64,000 bases of DNA from a virus: positions 1 to 64,000 of IMG/VR virus record IMGVR_UViG_3300019124_000038; one strand, given 5' to 3'. Positions within the stretch are counted from its first letter, which is position 1; the number at the start of each line of letters is the position of its first letter. The notes below the pieces were generated by a model. It ran no database searches. It worked only from the letters and a program-made list of their open reading frames with translations, and was not told the DNA's origin. Positions 6,067 to 11,874 of the stretch are shown here, in pieces. The translations under genes and the position numbers were made by a program.

Positions 6067-6196
6067 GTCGAGACTTCGGGGCGCATGTTTTAGGCAAGTG
6101 CCAGCCCATACATGTATTTCCCATTTTTCGCCTGTCTCGAAGTTTTTCCCCCATTTCTGCACTCCATAAGCACTTCGGAGCAGAGGAACGGTTTTT

Positions 6197-6275
6197 TGGA
6201 GCGATAGACGGGATTCGAACCCGCGGGCCTCCGCATTGGCAATGCGGCACTCTAAGCCGACTGAGCTACTATCGC
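6197..6275 (-). tRNA. tRNA-Gly(GCC)
   Basis: The anticodon stem CCGCA/TGCGG encloses TTGCCAA. The acceptor is GCGATAG/CTATCGC, and CCA is encoded. Confidence 0.95.
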
Positions 6276-6278
6276 ATA

Positions 6279-6355
6279 TGGCGTATCCTACAGGATTCGA
6301 ACCTGTGACCTCTGGCTCCGCAAGCCATTGCTCTTGTCCACTGAGCTAAGGATAC
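6279..6355 (-). tRNA. tRNA-Arg(GCG)
   Basis: The anticodon loop TTGCGGA reads GCG. The acceptor GTATCCT/AGGATAC is perfect, and CCA is encoded. Most bacteria use ACG (inosine) for CGU/CGC, so G34 here is unusual. Confidence 0.9.
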
Positions 6356-6356
6356 A

Positions 6357-6433
6357 TGGCACACCGTAAGGGATTCGAACCCCTGACACGCTGGTTCGAA
6401 GCCAGACGCTCTAGTCCTCTGAGCTAACGGTGC
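6357..6433 (-). tRNA. tRNA-Arg(TCG)
   Basis: The anticodon loop CTTCGAA sits in stem TCTGG/CCAGC. The acceptor is GCACCGT/ACGGTGT, and CCA is encoded. Confidence 0.95.
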
Positions 6434-6437
6434 ATAT

Positions 6438-6512
6438 TGGTGGAGAAGACGGGACTTGAACCCGCGACCCTTCGCTTGCAAGGCGAATGCTCTACCTCTG
6501 AGCTACTTCCCC
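6438..6512 (-). tRNA. tRNA-Ala(TGC)
   Basis: The anticodon loop CTTGCAA sits in stem TTCGC/GCGAA. The acceptor is GGGGAAG/CTTCTCC, and CCA is encoded. Confidence 0.95.
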
Positions 6513-6625
6513 ATATTAGTGGACACTAGAAACCCCTAACCTCATGCCCGTTGGTTTTCTTTGACGCGCGTGGGCGGCTTTCGCCGTTCCCGTTTGCTCG
6601 GCAAGGACTCCGTTATTAAGTCATT

Positions 6626-6712
6626 TGGTGTGACTAGAGAGACTTGAACTCTCATGACCTTGCGGTCACTACACCCTCAATGTAGCGCGTATGCCAATTC
6701 CGCCATAGTCAC
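6626..6712 (-). tRNA. tRNA-Leu(GAG)
   Basis: The anticodon stem CTACA/TGTAG encloses TTGAGGG. The variable arm TGACCGCAAGGTCA is long, the acceptor GTGACTA/TAGTCAC is perfect, and CCA is encoded. Confidence 0.95.
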
Positions 6713-6741
6713 ATGCGAAGCTAGGACAATTCTCAGAGTCA

Positions 6742-6794
6742 CCGATTTCCATGTCCAAGGTTTCCGCATCGAGCAGGTTTACCTTCGGTGATTC
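6742..6794 (-). other. Hairpin spacer
   Basis: A perfect 7-bp terminal stem TCACCGA/TCGGTGA encloses an AAGG/CCTT pairing between tRNA-Leu(GAG) and tRNA-Val(TAC). Confidence 0.3.
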
Positions 6795-6815
6795 GCCTAC
6801 AGTCTGAGTCTTATT

Positions 6816-6891
6816 TGGTAGGAGTGAAGGGATTCGAACCCCCGACTTCTTGCTTGTAAGGCAAGCACTCTTCTCGCTGAGTTACACTCCC
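6816..6891 (-). tRNA. tRNA-Val(TAC)
   Basis: The anticodon loop CTTACAA sits in stem CTTGC/GCAAG. The acceptor is GGGAGTG/CACTCCT, and CCA is encoded. Confidence 0.95.
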
Positions 6892-6896
6892 ATATC

Positions 6897-6971
6897 TGGT
6901 GCTCCCTAGAGGACTCGAACCTCTGACCTTCACCACGTCAAGGTGACACTCTGCCACTGAGTTAAGGAAGC
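6897..6971 (-). tRNA. tRNA-Val(GAC)
   Basis: The anticodon loop TTGACGT sits in stem TCACC/GGTGA. The acceptor is GCTTCCT/AGGGAGC, and CCA is encoded. Confidence 0.94.
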
Positions 6972-6978
6972 AAGTTTT

Positions 6979-7056
6979 GATCGTCTCGGTGAGGAGCGTC
7001 ACCCGCAGGTGTCTCCTCTAAGCTGTCCAGCTCATTCACGAGAATTTGAGACGATC
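6979..7056 (-). ncRNA. Multibranched RNA candidate between tRNA-Met and tRNA-Val
   Basis: A perfect 9-bp terminal stem GATCGTCTC/GAGACGATC encloses three hairpins: CTC/GAG, AGCT-GGAC-AGCT, and GAGGAG-A-CACC-TGCG-GGTG-ACG-CTCCTC. It fills the spacer almost completely and carries no reading frame with a ribosome site. Confidence 0.5.
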
Positions 7057-7059
7057 ATT

Positions 7060-7135
7060 TGGTGGCTCGTACTGGACTTGAACCAGTGACTTCTTCCTTA
7101 TGAGGGAAGCACTCTACCAACTGAGTTAACGAGCC
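7060..7135 (-). tRNA. tRNA-Met(CAT)
   Basis: The anticodon loop CTCATAA sits in stem TTCC/GGAA. The acceptor is GGCTCGT/ACGAGCC, and CCA is encoded. Perfect acceptor pairing fits an elongator. Confidence 0.93.
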
Positions 7136-7138
7136 ATT

Positions 7139-7222
7139 AGGCGAGAGTTTCATGGAAGGGCTGACTAGTATTGCCTTCGACAAAGGATTCCCTTCGCTCT
7201 CATGGGCGAAAGTATCTCTCGA
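7139..7222 (-). other. Structured spacer
   Basis: CGAGAG/CTCTCG pairs near the ends, with GAAGGG/CCCTTC and TTCGC/GCGAA inside. It resembles the other end-paired spacers of the island. No gene is visible. Confidence 0.35.
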
Positions 7223-7233
7223 ACCTTTTTTGT

Positions 7234-7309
7234 TGGTGACGGGTACTGGAATCGAACCAGTGACGCAAGGATTTTCAGCCCTTCGCTCTACCTACTGAGC
7301 TAACCCGCC
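7234..7309 (-). tRNA. tRNA-Phe(GAA)
   Basis: The anticodon loop CTGAAAA sits in stem AAGGG/TCCTT. The acceptor is GGCGGGT/ACCCGTC, and CCA is encoded. Confidence 0.95.
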
Positions 7310-7312
7310 ATA

Positions 7313-7388
7313 TGGCTACAGGGATGGGACTCGAACCCACGACCACGAGATTAACAGTCCCGCGCTCTACCAACTGAGCTACCCTGCA
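7313..7388 (-). tRNA. tRNA-Asn(GTT)
   Basis: The anticodon loop CTGTTAA sits in stem CGGGA/TCTCG. The acceptor is TGCAGGG/CCCTGTA, and CCA is encoded. Confidence 0.95.
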
Positions 7389-7482
7389 ATAATTAATGAT
7401 GAGGTAAACTCCAGATCAAACCCTCATCCCCGCACCCTCATCGGCTTCTGCACATGTGTACGCATGTGGCGGGTTTCCCTTT

Positions 7483-7560
7483 TGGTGCGCCCTGCTGGAC
7501 TCGAACCAGCGACCCTCCGATTAAAAGTCGGATGCTTACTACCATCTGAGCTAAGGACGC
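7483..7560 (-). tRNA. tRNA-Lys(TTT)
   Basis: The anticodon loop CTTTTAA sits in stem TCCGA/TCGGA. The acceptor is GCGTCCT/AGGGCGC, and CCA is encoded. Confidence 0.95.
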
Positions 7561-7569
7561 ATATTAGAT

Positions 7570-7665
7570 TCTAAGAGTGCGCCTACCATCTAGGCGGTTG
7601 GGACGGCTATGCGTGACCCCACCGAGGAATCGAACCCCTATTTTGCATTTTTCGCTACCCTTAGA
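7570..7665 (-). ncRNA. End-paired RNA with T-arm mimic
   Basis: TCTAAG/CTTAGA pairs the ends of a 96-nt stretch. It contains GGGG-TTCGATT-CCTC, identical in form to a tRNA T arm, and a perfect hairpin CGCCTA-GATGG-TAGGCG. There is no D arm, no usable anticodon arm and no CCA. It may be a tRNA remnant or another tRNA-mimic RNA. Confidence 0.4.
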
Positions 7666-7668
7666 TTT

Positions 7669-7742
7669 TGGCGGTTCTGACGGGAATCGAACCCGCGACC
7701 TTCGATGGACAGTCGAGAATTTTGCCATTAAACTACAGAACC
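7669..7742 (-). tRNA. tRNA-Asp(GTC)
   Basis: The anticodon loop CTGTCCA sits in stem TCGA/TCGA. The acceptor GGTTCTG/CAGAACC is perfect, and CCA is encoded. Confidence 0.94.
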
Positions 7743-7744
7743 AT

Positions 7745-7819
7745 TGGCGGGGGATGTGGGGGTCGAACCCACGACACTCGGAGTCAAAGTCCGATGCTCT
7801 ACCACTGAGCTAATCCCCA
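7745..7819 (-). tRNA. tRNA-Gln(TTG)
   Basis: The anticodon loop CTTTGAC sits in stem TCGGA/TCCGA. The weak first acceptor pair is typical of Gln tRNA. CCA is encoded. Confidence 0.94.
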
Positions 7820-7898
7820 ATATTTGGAACTCACTTCGTCACATTGACTAGCTATGACAGAGTGGAGTCAGACTCTCGAACTGGGTCACAGTTCTACA

Positions 7899-7975
7899 TG
7901 GTGCTGGTGACAGGAATCGAACCTGCGACCTTCTGCTTACAAGGCAGTTGCACAACCAACGAGTGCTTCACCAGC
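7899..7975 (-). tRNA. tRNA-Thr(TGT)
   Basis: The anticodon loop CTTGTAA sits in stem ACTGC/GCAGA. The acceptor GCTGGTG/CACCAGC is perfect, and CCA is encoded. It is the first tRNA after the promoter at 7999-8027. Confidence 0.95.
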
Positions 7976-7998
7976 ATGTCTTGTTATCTTATATCTGT

Positions 7999-8027
7999 AT
8001 TATACCATCTAGCCAGTAGGCTGTCAA
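7999..8027 (-). promoter_or_regulatory. SigA-like promoter for the main tRNA array
   Basis: Minus strand TTGACA, 17 bp, TATAAT, then ATATAAGATAACA, nearly the same tail as at the tRNA-Trp promoter. Transcription would start just before tRNA-Thr. Confidence 0.88.
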
Positions 8028-8069
8028 GGAAGTTTGTGGAAATCTTTCACTGACTAGATGATATAAGCA

Positions 8070-8261
8070 CTACTCTGTCAGGTTAGTGTAGCATTCTCCT
8101 CCAGCCGCAACCCAATCAGTCGCGTACTTTTGCAGAGAATCCCAAACTACCTGCGGGTCAGTTGTGCGATGACCACGAACGATGACGGTTCCGTCGCACC
8201 AAAGCTCCAGAACTGTTTCTCCGCTCTTGTCGGCCATACTGAACAGTTGAGTAATACCCAT
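8070..8261 (-). CDS. Small hypothetical protein, 63 aa
   Basis: The protein MGITQLFSMADKSGETVLELW continues with CDGTVIVRGHRTTDPQ and ends ECYTNLTE. AAGGAGGT lies 8 nt before the ATG, an excellent ribosome site. The alternation of short beta-like segments suggests a small compact fold, but no known motif is visible. It lies between tRNA-Cys with its structured RNA and the tRNA-Thr promoter, so it probably shares the transcript that begins at the promoter near 8756-8784. Family not recognised. Confidence 0.8.
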   Translation of the reverse strand: MGITQLFSMADKSGETVLELWCDGTVIVRGHRTTDPQVVWDSLQKYATDWVAAGGECYTNLTE

Positions 8262-8329
8262 CTAGCTCCACCTCCTTTTCTGTGGCAAGAACAGATACTT
8301 CTTGGGGTCGAACATTTGATGCTATGGGT

Positions 8330-8480
8330 GACACCATTTACTTCGGTAGGTGTCGTACCGCCGCGAGTCGAATCTTACACTCCCTGCGGTCGAGAGCTTG
8401 AGAGGTGACTTGCTTCGGGGAAACCCGCCAACTTTGGAAACCAAGCTGACGTAAAACCCGAAGCCGCCCGTCTTGACTCG
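8330..8480 (-). ncRNA. Structured RNA candidate downstream of tRNA-Cys
   Basis: Perfect stems nest here: CGAGTC/GACTCG (8364-8369 with 8475-8480), then GCTTCGGG/CCCGAAGC (8412-8419 with 8457-8464), with a TTTGG/CCAA hairpin inside. A separate hairpin GACACC/GGTGTC spans 8330-8354. The 8262-8540 stretch has no supported protein gene. It may be a leader or a free RNA. I looked for tmRNA signatures and found none. Confidence 0.45.
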
Positions 8481-8540
8481 TTTACCCCCGAGGAGACGAA
8501 TGAATGGCGTTTGGGGAGATTCGACGTACTCTTGCACGTT

Positions 8541-8616
8541 TGGAGCACCGAGTCGGAATCGAACCGACGAATGGCAGGATTTGCAGTCCTGTTGCTCAAC
8601 CATTGAGCATCGGCGC
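8541..8616 (-). tRNA. tRNA-Cys(GCA)
   Basis: The anticodon loop CTGCAAA sits in stem CAGGA/TCCTG. The acceptor is GCGCCGA/TCGGTGC with discriminator T, and CCA is encoded. Confidence 0.95.
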
Positions 8617-8625
8617 ATAGAGAAC

Positions 8626-8686
8626 ATCGGGGCATCACCTACATCCCCGATGCACGTTGTTGGAGGGAGGGGGAGTTCCCTCCAAG
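8626..8686 (-). other. Two perfect hairpins upstream of tRNA-Cys
   Basis: CATCGGGG/CCCCGATG (8 bp) and TTGGAGGGA/TCCCTCCAA (9 bp) lie between the promoter and tRNA-Cys. They may be leader hairpins protecting or guiding processing of the transcript. Confidence 0.4.
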
Positions 8687-8755
8687 GTTATTTCAGCACA
8701 CATAAGATTTACACCCGTTGTTAGGCACTCACGGTTTGGCTTATCTTATGAATAT

Positions 8756-8784
8756 ATTATAACCTATCTCCAACCGATTGTCAA
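8756..8784 (-). promoter_or_regulatory. SigA-like promoter upstream of tRNA-Cys
   Basis: Minus strand TTGACA, 17 bp, TATAAT, followed by ATTCATAAGATAA. It lies just past the stop of the Ser-rich gene. Confidence 0.87.
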
Positions 8785-8794
8785 GGACGGTCGA

Positions 8795-8998
8795 TTAGTC
8801 GCAACCTCCGCCGCCAGAAGAACCACTGTCCGAAGATGATGAACTGCTATCTGAAGACCATGAGCTACCTGAACCCCAATCAGTTCCGTATGTGTAGTTG
8901 CTGGAGCTGGAGCTGGAGCTGGAGCTGGAGCTGGAGCTGGAGTTTCGACGACGACGCTCCTCTTCTTCTCGGCGACGACGACGTTCTGCTTCTGTCAT
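8795..8998 (-). CDS. Ser-rich low-complexity miniprotein, 67 aa
   Basis: Three composition blocks follow each other: an Arg/Glu block (MTEAERRRRREEEERRRR), a run of 14 serines, and a Ser/Gly/Asp block ending SSGGGGCD. Six or seven copies of the hexamer GGAGCT on the coding strand's complement build the Ser run, so replication slippage likely set its length. AGGAGG lies 8 nt before the ATG, so the gene is translated. Its own promoter is at 9043-9072. It is probably disordered. Function unknown; the final Cys-Asp is a curious end. Confidence 0.85.
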   Translation of the reverse strand: MTEAERRRRREEEERRRRNSSSSSSSSSSSSSSNYTYGTDWGSGSSWSSDSSSSSSDSGSSGGGGCD

Positions 8999-9042
8999 GG
9001 GTAATTCCTCCTTGGATTTATGTGTTGTTATCTTACGACTAT

Positions 9043-9072
9043 ACTATAACATCAACTGGTACAAGTTGTCAA
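9043..9072 (-). promoter_or_regulatory. SigA-like promoter for Ser-rich gene
   Basis: Minus strand TTGACA, 18 bp, TATAGT, followed by CGTAAGATAACA. It lies about 45 bp upstream of the Ser-rich gene start. Confidence 0.8.
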
Positions 9073-9091
9073 GGAAGTTATCATTGGATAA

Positions 9092-9119
9092 TAAAAAGAA
9101 AGGGCACTAAGCCCTTTCA
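9092..9119 (-). terminator. Terminator after MBL-fold gene
   Basis: Minus strand AAAGGGC-TTAGT-GCCCTTT followed by CTTTTT, at the stop codon of the hydrolase gene. Confidence 0.93.
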
Positions 9120-9926
9120 AGTATTACTTGTCATTTCCACCAAGGAACCAACTTCAAAAATATACTCCTCGCCAATCTCTGCAATTTTAATTCCCGCTCC
9201 ATGAATCTCTTCCCACTTATCATGAACATTATCGGGATAATGCATGATATAAGTACGCTTTCGCTGATCGGCGGGAAGAGCCAACAGATCATTCAAGGAA
9301 GCGTGAACTTTTCCTTCCCCATCGTAGAAGCCACAATCATGGAACATAGCCACCATTCCATCTTTCATTGCCATATCAACAAGTGTTGGGTTAAGCAGAG
9401 CATCGCCAGAGTACATGATATACTTCTCGCCTTCGCCGATGAATAGTCCAAAAGACTGCTTGTTTTTGACATGGTAAGTTGGGAATACCGAGAACATCAC
9501 TCCATTAAAGTCGAAAAATCGACCAGTACGGTCAACGATCTCAAATGTGAAATAGTCCTTGAAGCTCAGGTTCCCCTCTTCCGCTTTTGCCATCGTACCC
9601 TTCAGCGTCTCGTTCCACAGTTCTGTCTTGATACGCTCAGACGGTAAGATTAGGTGTGGCTTGCGCTGGAGTGTGTAGCGACCATAAAATCCTGCTTCTT
9701 CAAGACCGTGGGTATGATCTCCGTGGTTGTGCGTGACGAAGATCGCGTCGATATCTTCCCATTTAACCCCTGCCATGTCAAGGTAGAGCGGTACAAGACC
9801 GCCGCAGTCAATCAGGATACGCTTGGTAATCCCATTGTTTTTAACTGTGACAAGGCATGAAGTGTGACCATACTTCTTGCTCCATGCTCCGCCAGTTCCA
9901 ATGAACTTCATCGTCACTACTGCCAT
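9117..9926 (-). CDS. Metallo-beta-lactamase-fold hydrolase
   Basis: The two-zinc site motif THNHGDHTHGL (about residues 65-75) and later metal ligands (YSGDALL, FHDCG, MHYPDN) place it in the MBL-fold superfamily. The N-terminal FIGTGGAWSKKYGHTS followed by ILIDCG is laid out as in RNase Z-like and related hydrolases. RNase Z trims tRNA 3' ends, which would suit this genome, but CCA is encoded in most of its tRNAs, so this is only a suggestion. The start was set at ATG 9926 (AAGGA nine nt upstream); a GTG two codons earlier overlaps the stop of the upstream gene. Four genes here form one operon. Confidence 0.9.
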   Translation of the reverse strand: MAVVTMKFIGTGGAWSKKYGHTSCLVTVKNNGITKRILIDCGGLVPLYLDMAGVKWEDIDAIFVTHNHGDHTHGLEEAGFYGRYTLQRKPHLILPSERIKTELWNETLKGTMAKAEEGNLSFKDYFTFEIVDRTGRFFDFNGVMFSVFPTYHVKNKQSFGLFIGEGEKYIMYSGDALLNPTLVDMAMKDGMVAMFHDCGFYDGEGKVHASLNDLLALPADQRKRTYIMHYPDNVHDKWEEIHGAGIKIAEIGEEYIFEVGSLVEMTSNT

Positions 9927-9928
9927 TT

Positions 9929-10453
9929 TCACCCATCCTTTTTGTCGTACTTTTCGTAGCTGTTATCCCGCCCGTGGTTCCAGTCGGTCAGCACCAGCAC
10001 AATAGCTTCGAGGTCTCGAAGATCGTCAGGCATGATTTCGATAACCCATGAATTGCGATACTTCTTCTCTTTACTGTCGTAGTAATATCGCTGATTGACC
10101 AAAATCTCTAGACCGCTATGAAAGTGAGTCATCTTCAACAGTCTTTTTGCAATTTGTGACCACTCAGAAGGTGAATCGGGTCGAAACTCGAAAGTGATTT
10201 TCAATGCACCACTAGAATCGTCAGAGAAGAAGGAGACTACATTTCCCATGAGTTCAAGTTGTTCGGTGATGGCATCTCGGAAGTGACCGATCTGAACCAT
10301 GAACTGCAAACTGAGCGCATCTTCTTCTAGGTCTTTCTCACGGAACCCGAAGCCTTCACAGAGAGGGCAGTCGTAGTACGAGTTCTCATAGTACCAACCA
10401 CCCTTACCTCCACATACTTCACAGGGTACGGCTACTGATTTCCTCTTCTCCAT
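9929..10453 (-). CDS. DnaJ-like zinc-finger protein, 174 aa
   Basis: Near the N-terminus CEVCGGKGG and, 14 residues later, CPLCEGFGF form two CxxCxGxG repeats like those of DnaJ zinc fingers. The remaining 130 residues are mixed helix and strand with no J domain, so it is not DnaJ itself. The C-terminus is rich in Lys, Asp and Tyr. It lies 14 bp after the metallophosphatase gene and its stop overlaps the next gene region, so the four genes are probably co-translated. A chaperone-like or RNA-binding role is possible. Function unknown. Confidence 0.85.
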   Translation of the reverse strand: MEKRKSVAVPCEVCGGKGGWYYENSYYDCPLCEGFGFREKDLEEDALSLQFMVQIGHFRDAITEQLELMGNVVSFFSDDSSGALKITFEFRPDSPSEWSQIAKRLLKMTHFHSGLEILVNQRYYYDSKEKKYRNSWVIEIMPDDLRDLEAIVLVLTDWNHGRDNSYEKYDKKDG

Positions 10454-10467
10454 GTCCCTGCACCCTC

Positions 10468-11202
10468 TTATCTTCCGACAAGGAGACGTTGCCAGAGTGG
10501 AGCAGGGAGACTAGCTTGTTGCATACGCGATACTGCCCGTTCGATTGGATAAGAAACACGATGAAATACAAGCTCCTTAGTTTCAGTATCATACAGGACA
10601 TAAGATGCACGACTATCATTGTCGCGCGGCTGTCCTACAGACCCAACATTCACAATGTATCGTTCATCGTCATTCAGGGCGGTTGTATAGGTATCCCCTC
10701 CATGCATCAGTGGCTTATAGGAGTCGCCTTTATTCCCCCACACCATCGGGATGTGGGTGTGACCTACAAACGCAATATTGAACTCTTCGGCGGCAAATGC
10801 AGAATCCGCGTCACTGTCATTAAAAATATAAGCAAACGGATACTTTGGACTACCATGAATAAACATGATTCCATCTTCGGTTAAGTATCCGTATTCAAGA
10901 TTTCGCAGAAAGTCTTTGTTGGATGCCGTAGTATGCTTCGCTGTCCATTCGATTGCTTCCCGCGCAAGAGGGTTGAATCCAAGTGCCTGTTTGAGATCGA
11001 CACAAGCATCGTCGTGGTTTCCTCGGACGATGAATTTACAATTGCTCACAACGGTCTCCACGCACTCATTCGGGAAAGCTCCGTAACCAACAATATCGCC
11101 AAGACATACTTTCGTTTCTACGCCTTGTGTATTCATGTGATCGAGGACTGCCTGAAGCGCGGGGAGATTACCGTGGATATCAGAAAAAATTCCAATACGC
11201 AT
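10468..11202 (-). CDS. Calcineurin-like metallophosphoesterase
   Basis: All motifs of the family are present in order: FSDIHGN (residues 6-12), LGDIVGYG, RGNHD and GHTHIP. These bind two metal ions and act on phosphoesters. The 244-residue length and the DIVGYG variant match the YfcE/MJ0936-like group, which includes phosphodiesterases and Ser/Thr protein phosphatases. The substrate cannot be read from sequence. The ATG overlaps the TAA of the upstream kinase gene (TAATG), so the two are translationally coupled. GGAG precedes the start. Confidence 0.93.
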   Translation of the reverse strand: MRIGIFSDIHGNLPALQAVLDHMNTQGVETKVCLGDIVGYGAFPNECVETVVSNCKFIVRGNHDDACVDLKQALGFNPLAREAIEWTAKHTTASNKDFLRNLEYGYLTEDGIMFIHGSPKYPFAYIFNDSDADSAFAAEEFNIAFVGHTHIPMVWGNKGDSYKPLMHGGDTYTTALNDDERYIVNVGSVGQPRDNDSRASYVLYDTETKELVFHRVSYPIERAVSRMQQASLPAPLWQRLLVGR

Positions 11203-11771
11203 TATTTTTCTCCTCCTAGTTCCTTTTGGATGATATCGAAGACGGCGTTGACAGTCTCCTCCAGATCACGGTTGGCTACCCAATAGATATCTTCTTCTGG
11301 ATTAGGTAGAGCACGGCTCCACGCTTCCTTACTGAATTTCTCTTGGTCAACAGTGATGCGCTTTCGAATGTCTTCTTCGCTGTCTCCTCGTTGCACCATT
11401 CTGACAATTCTACCGATTGTGTCAACTGCGATATAGACAACGACAATGTTCAGCTCGTCGCCCATATTCTCGCGGAGTTCTGCAACCCCGTCAGGGTCTA
11501 CTACATAAATGTCTGCTGTCAATGCCTGTTCCCGAGTGCAATAGTAGTGGTAGTTGTTGTAGAAGGTGTATGCCACAATCTCGCTCCGTAAGTAATGCTG
11601 AACATAGTCAGCTTCGGTGACAAAGATGTGGTTGTCTTCTCCTTCATATCTCGGTGGGCGCGTGGTGTACGAATTGATCGCTTTAACCCCACGCTTCTCC
11701 AGCTCTTTTTGTACACTTGTCTTGCCAGAGCCAGATTCACCTACGAGACAGATCAGTGTGTGCTTTTTCAG
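11202..11771 (-). CDS. P-loop nucleotide kinase, guanylate-kinase-like, CTG start
   Basis: The phosphate-binding loop GESGSGKTS is at about residues 11-19, followed by SYTTRPPRYEGEDNHIF, which matches the nucleoside-monophosphate-binding region of guanylate kinases (S-x-TTR-x-PR-x-GE). The protein therefore phosphorylates a (d)NMP, GMP being the best guess. The frame has no ATG, GTG or TTG before the P-loop. An excellent AAGGAGG site lies 9 nt before a CTG, with an in-frame TAG between them, so CTG at 11771 is the likely start, giving 189 residues. A start at the first internal GTG (11576) would remove the P-loop. It leads the operon from the promoter at 11801-11829. Confidence 0.85.
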   Translation of the reverse strand: MKKHTLICLVGESGSGKTSVQKELEKRGVKAINSYTTRPPRYEGEDNHIFVTEADYVQHYLRSEIVAYTFYNNYHYYCTREQALTADIYVVDPDGVAELRENMGDELNIVVVYIAVDTIGRIVRMVQRGDSEEDIRKRITVDQEKFSKEAWSRALPNPEEDIYWVANRDLEETVNAVFDIIQKELGGEK

Positions 11772-11800
11772 ATTGATCTACCTCCTTATGCTATACTTGT

Positions 11801-11829
11801 ATTATAACACTTACTTTCGTAAAAGTCAA
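11801..11829 (-). promoter_or_regulatory. SigA-like promoter for kinase operon
   Basis: Minus strand TTGACT, 17 bp, TATAAT. It drives the kinase, phosphoesterase, zinc-finger and MBL genes down to the terminator at 9092-9119. Confidence 0.85.
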
Positions 11830-11845
11830 AGAATCGACTATAGCA

Positions 11846-11874
11846 CAAAAAGGACTGACGGCTACTCCAGTCCT
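11846..11874 (-). terminator. Terminator after AdoMet decarboxylase gene
   Basis: Minus strand AGGACTG, 10-nt loop, CAGTCCT then TTTTTG. The stem overlaps the last codons and stop of the gene. Confidence 0.9.

Noticed and set aside
6056-6154. 32-codon frame MGEKLRDRRKMG
   Set aside because: Only a weak GGAG site, and the spacer shows RNA-like inverted repeats.
8330-8480. tmRNA candidate in structured region
   Set aside because: No Ala-type acceptor with GGUUCAAAUCC arm, no tag frame ending in ALA-like codons.
8322-8638. Minus-strand frames over tRNA-Cys and the structured RNA
   Set aside because: They run through a tRNA gene and have no ribosome binding site.
11202-11576. Start of the kinase at the internal GTG
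   Set aside because: This would delete the P-loop, which is clearly encoded just upstream behind a strong ribosome site.
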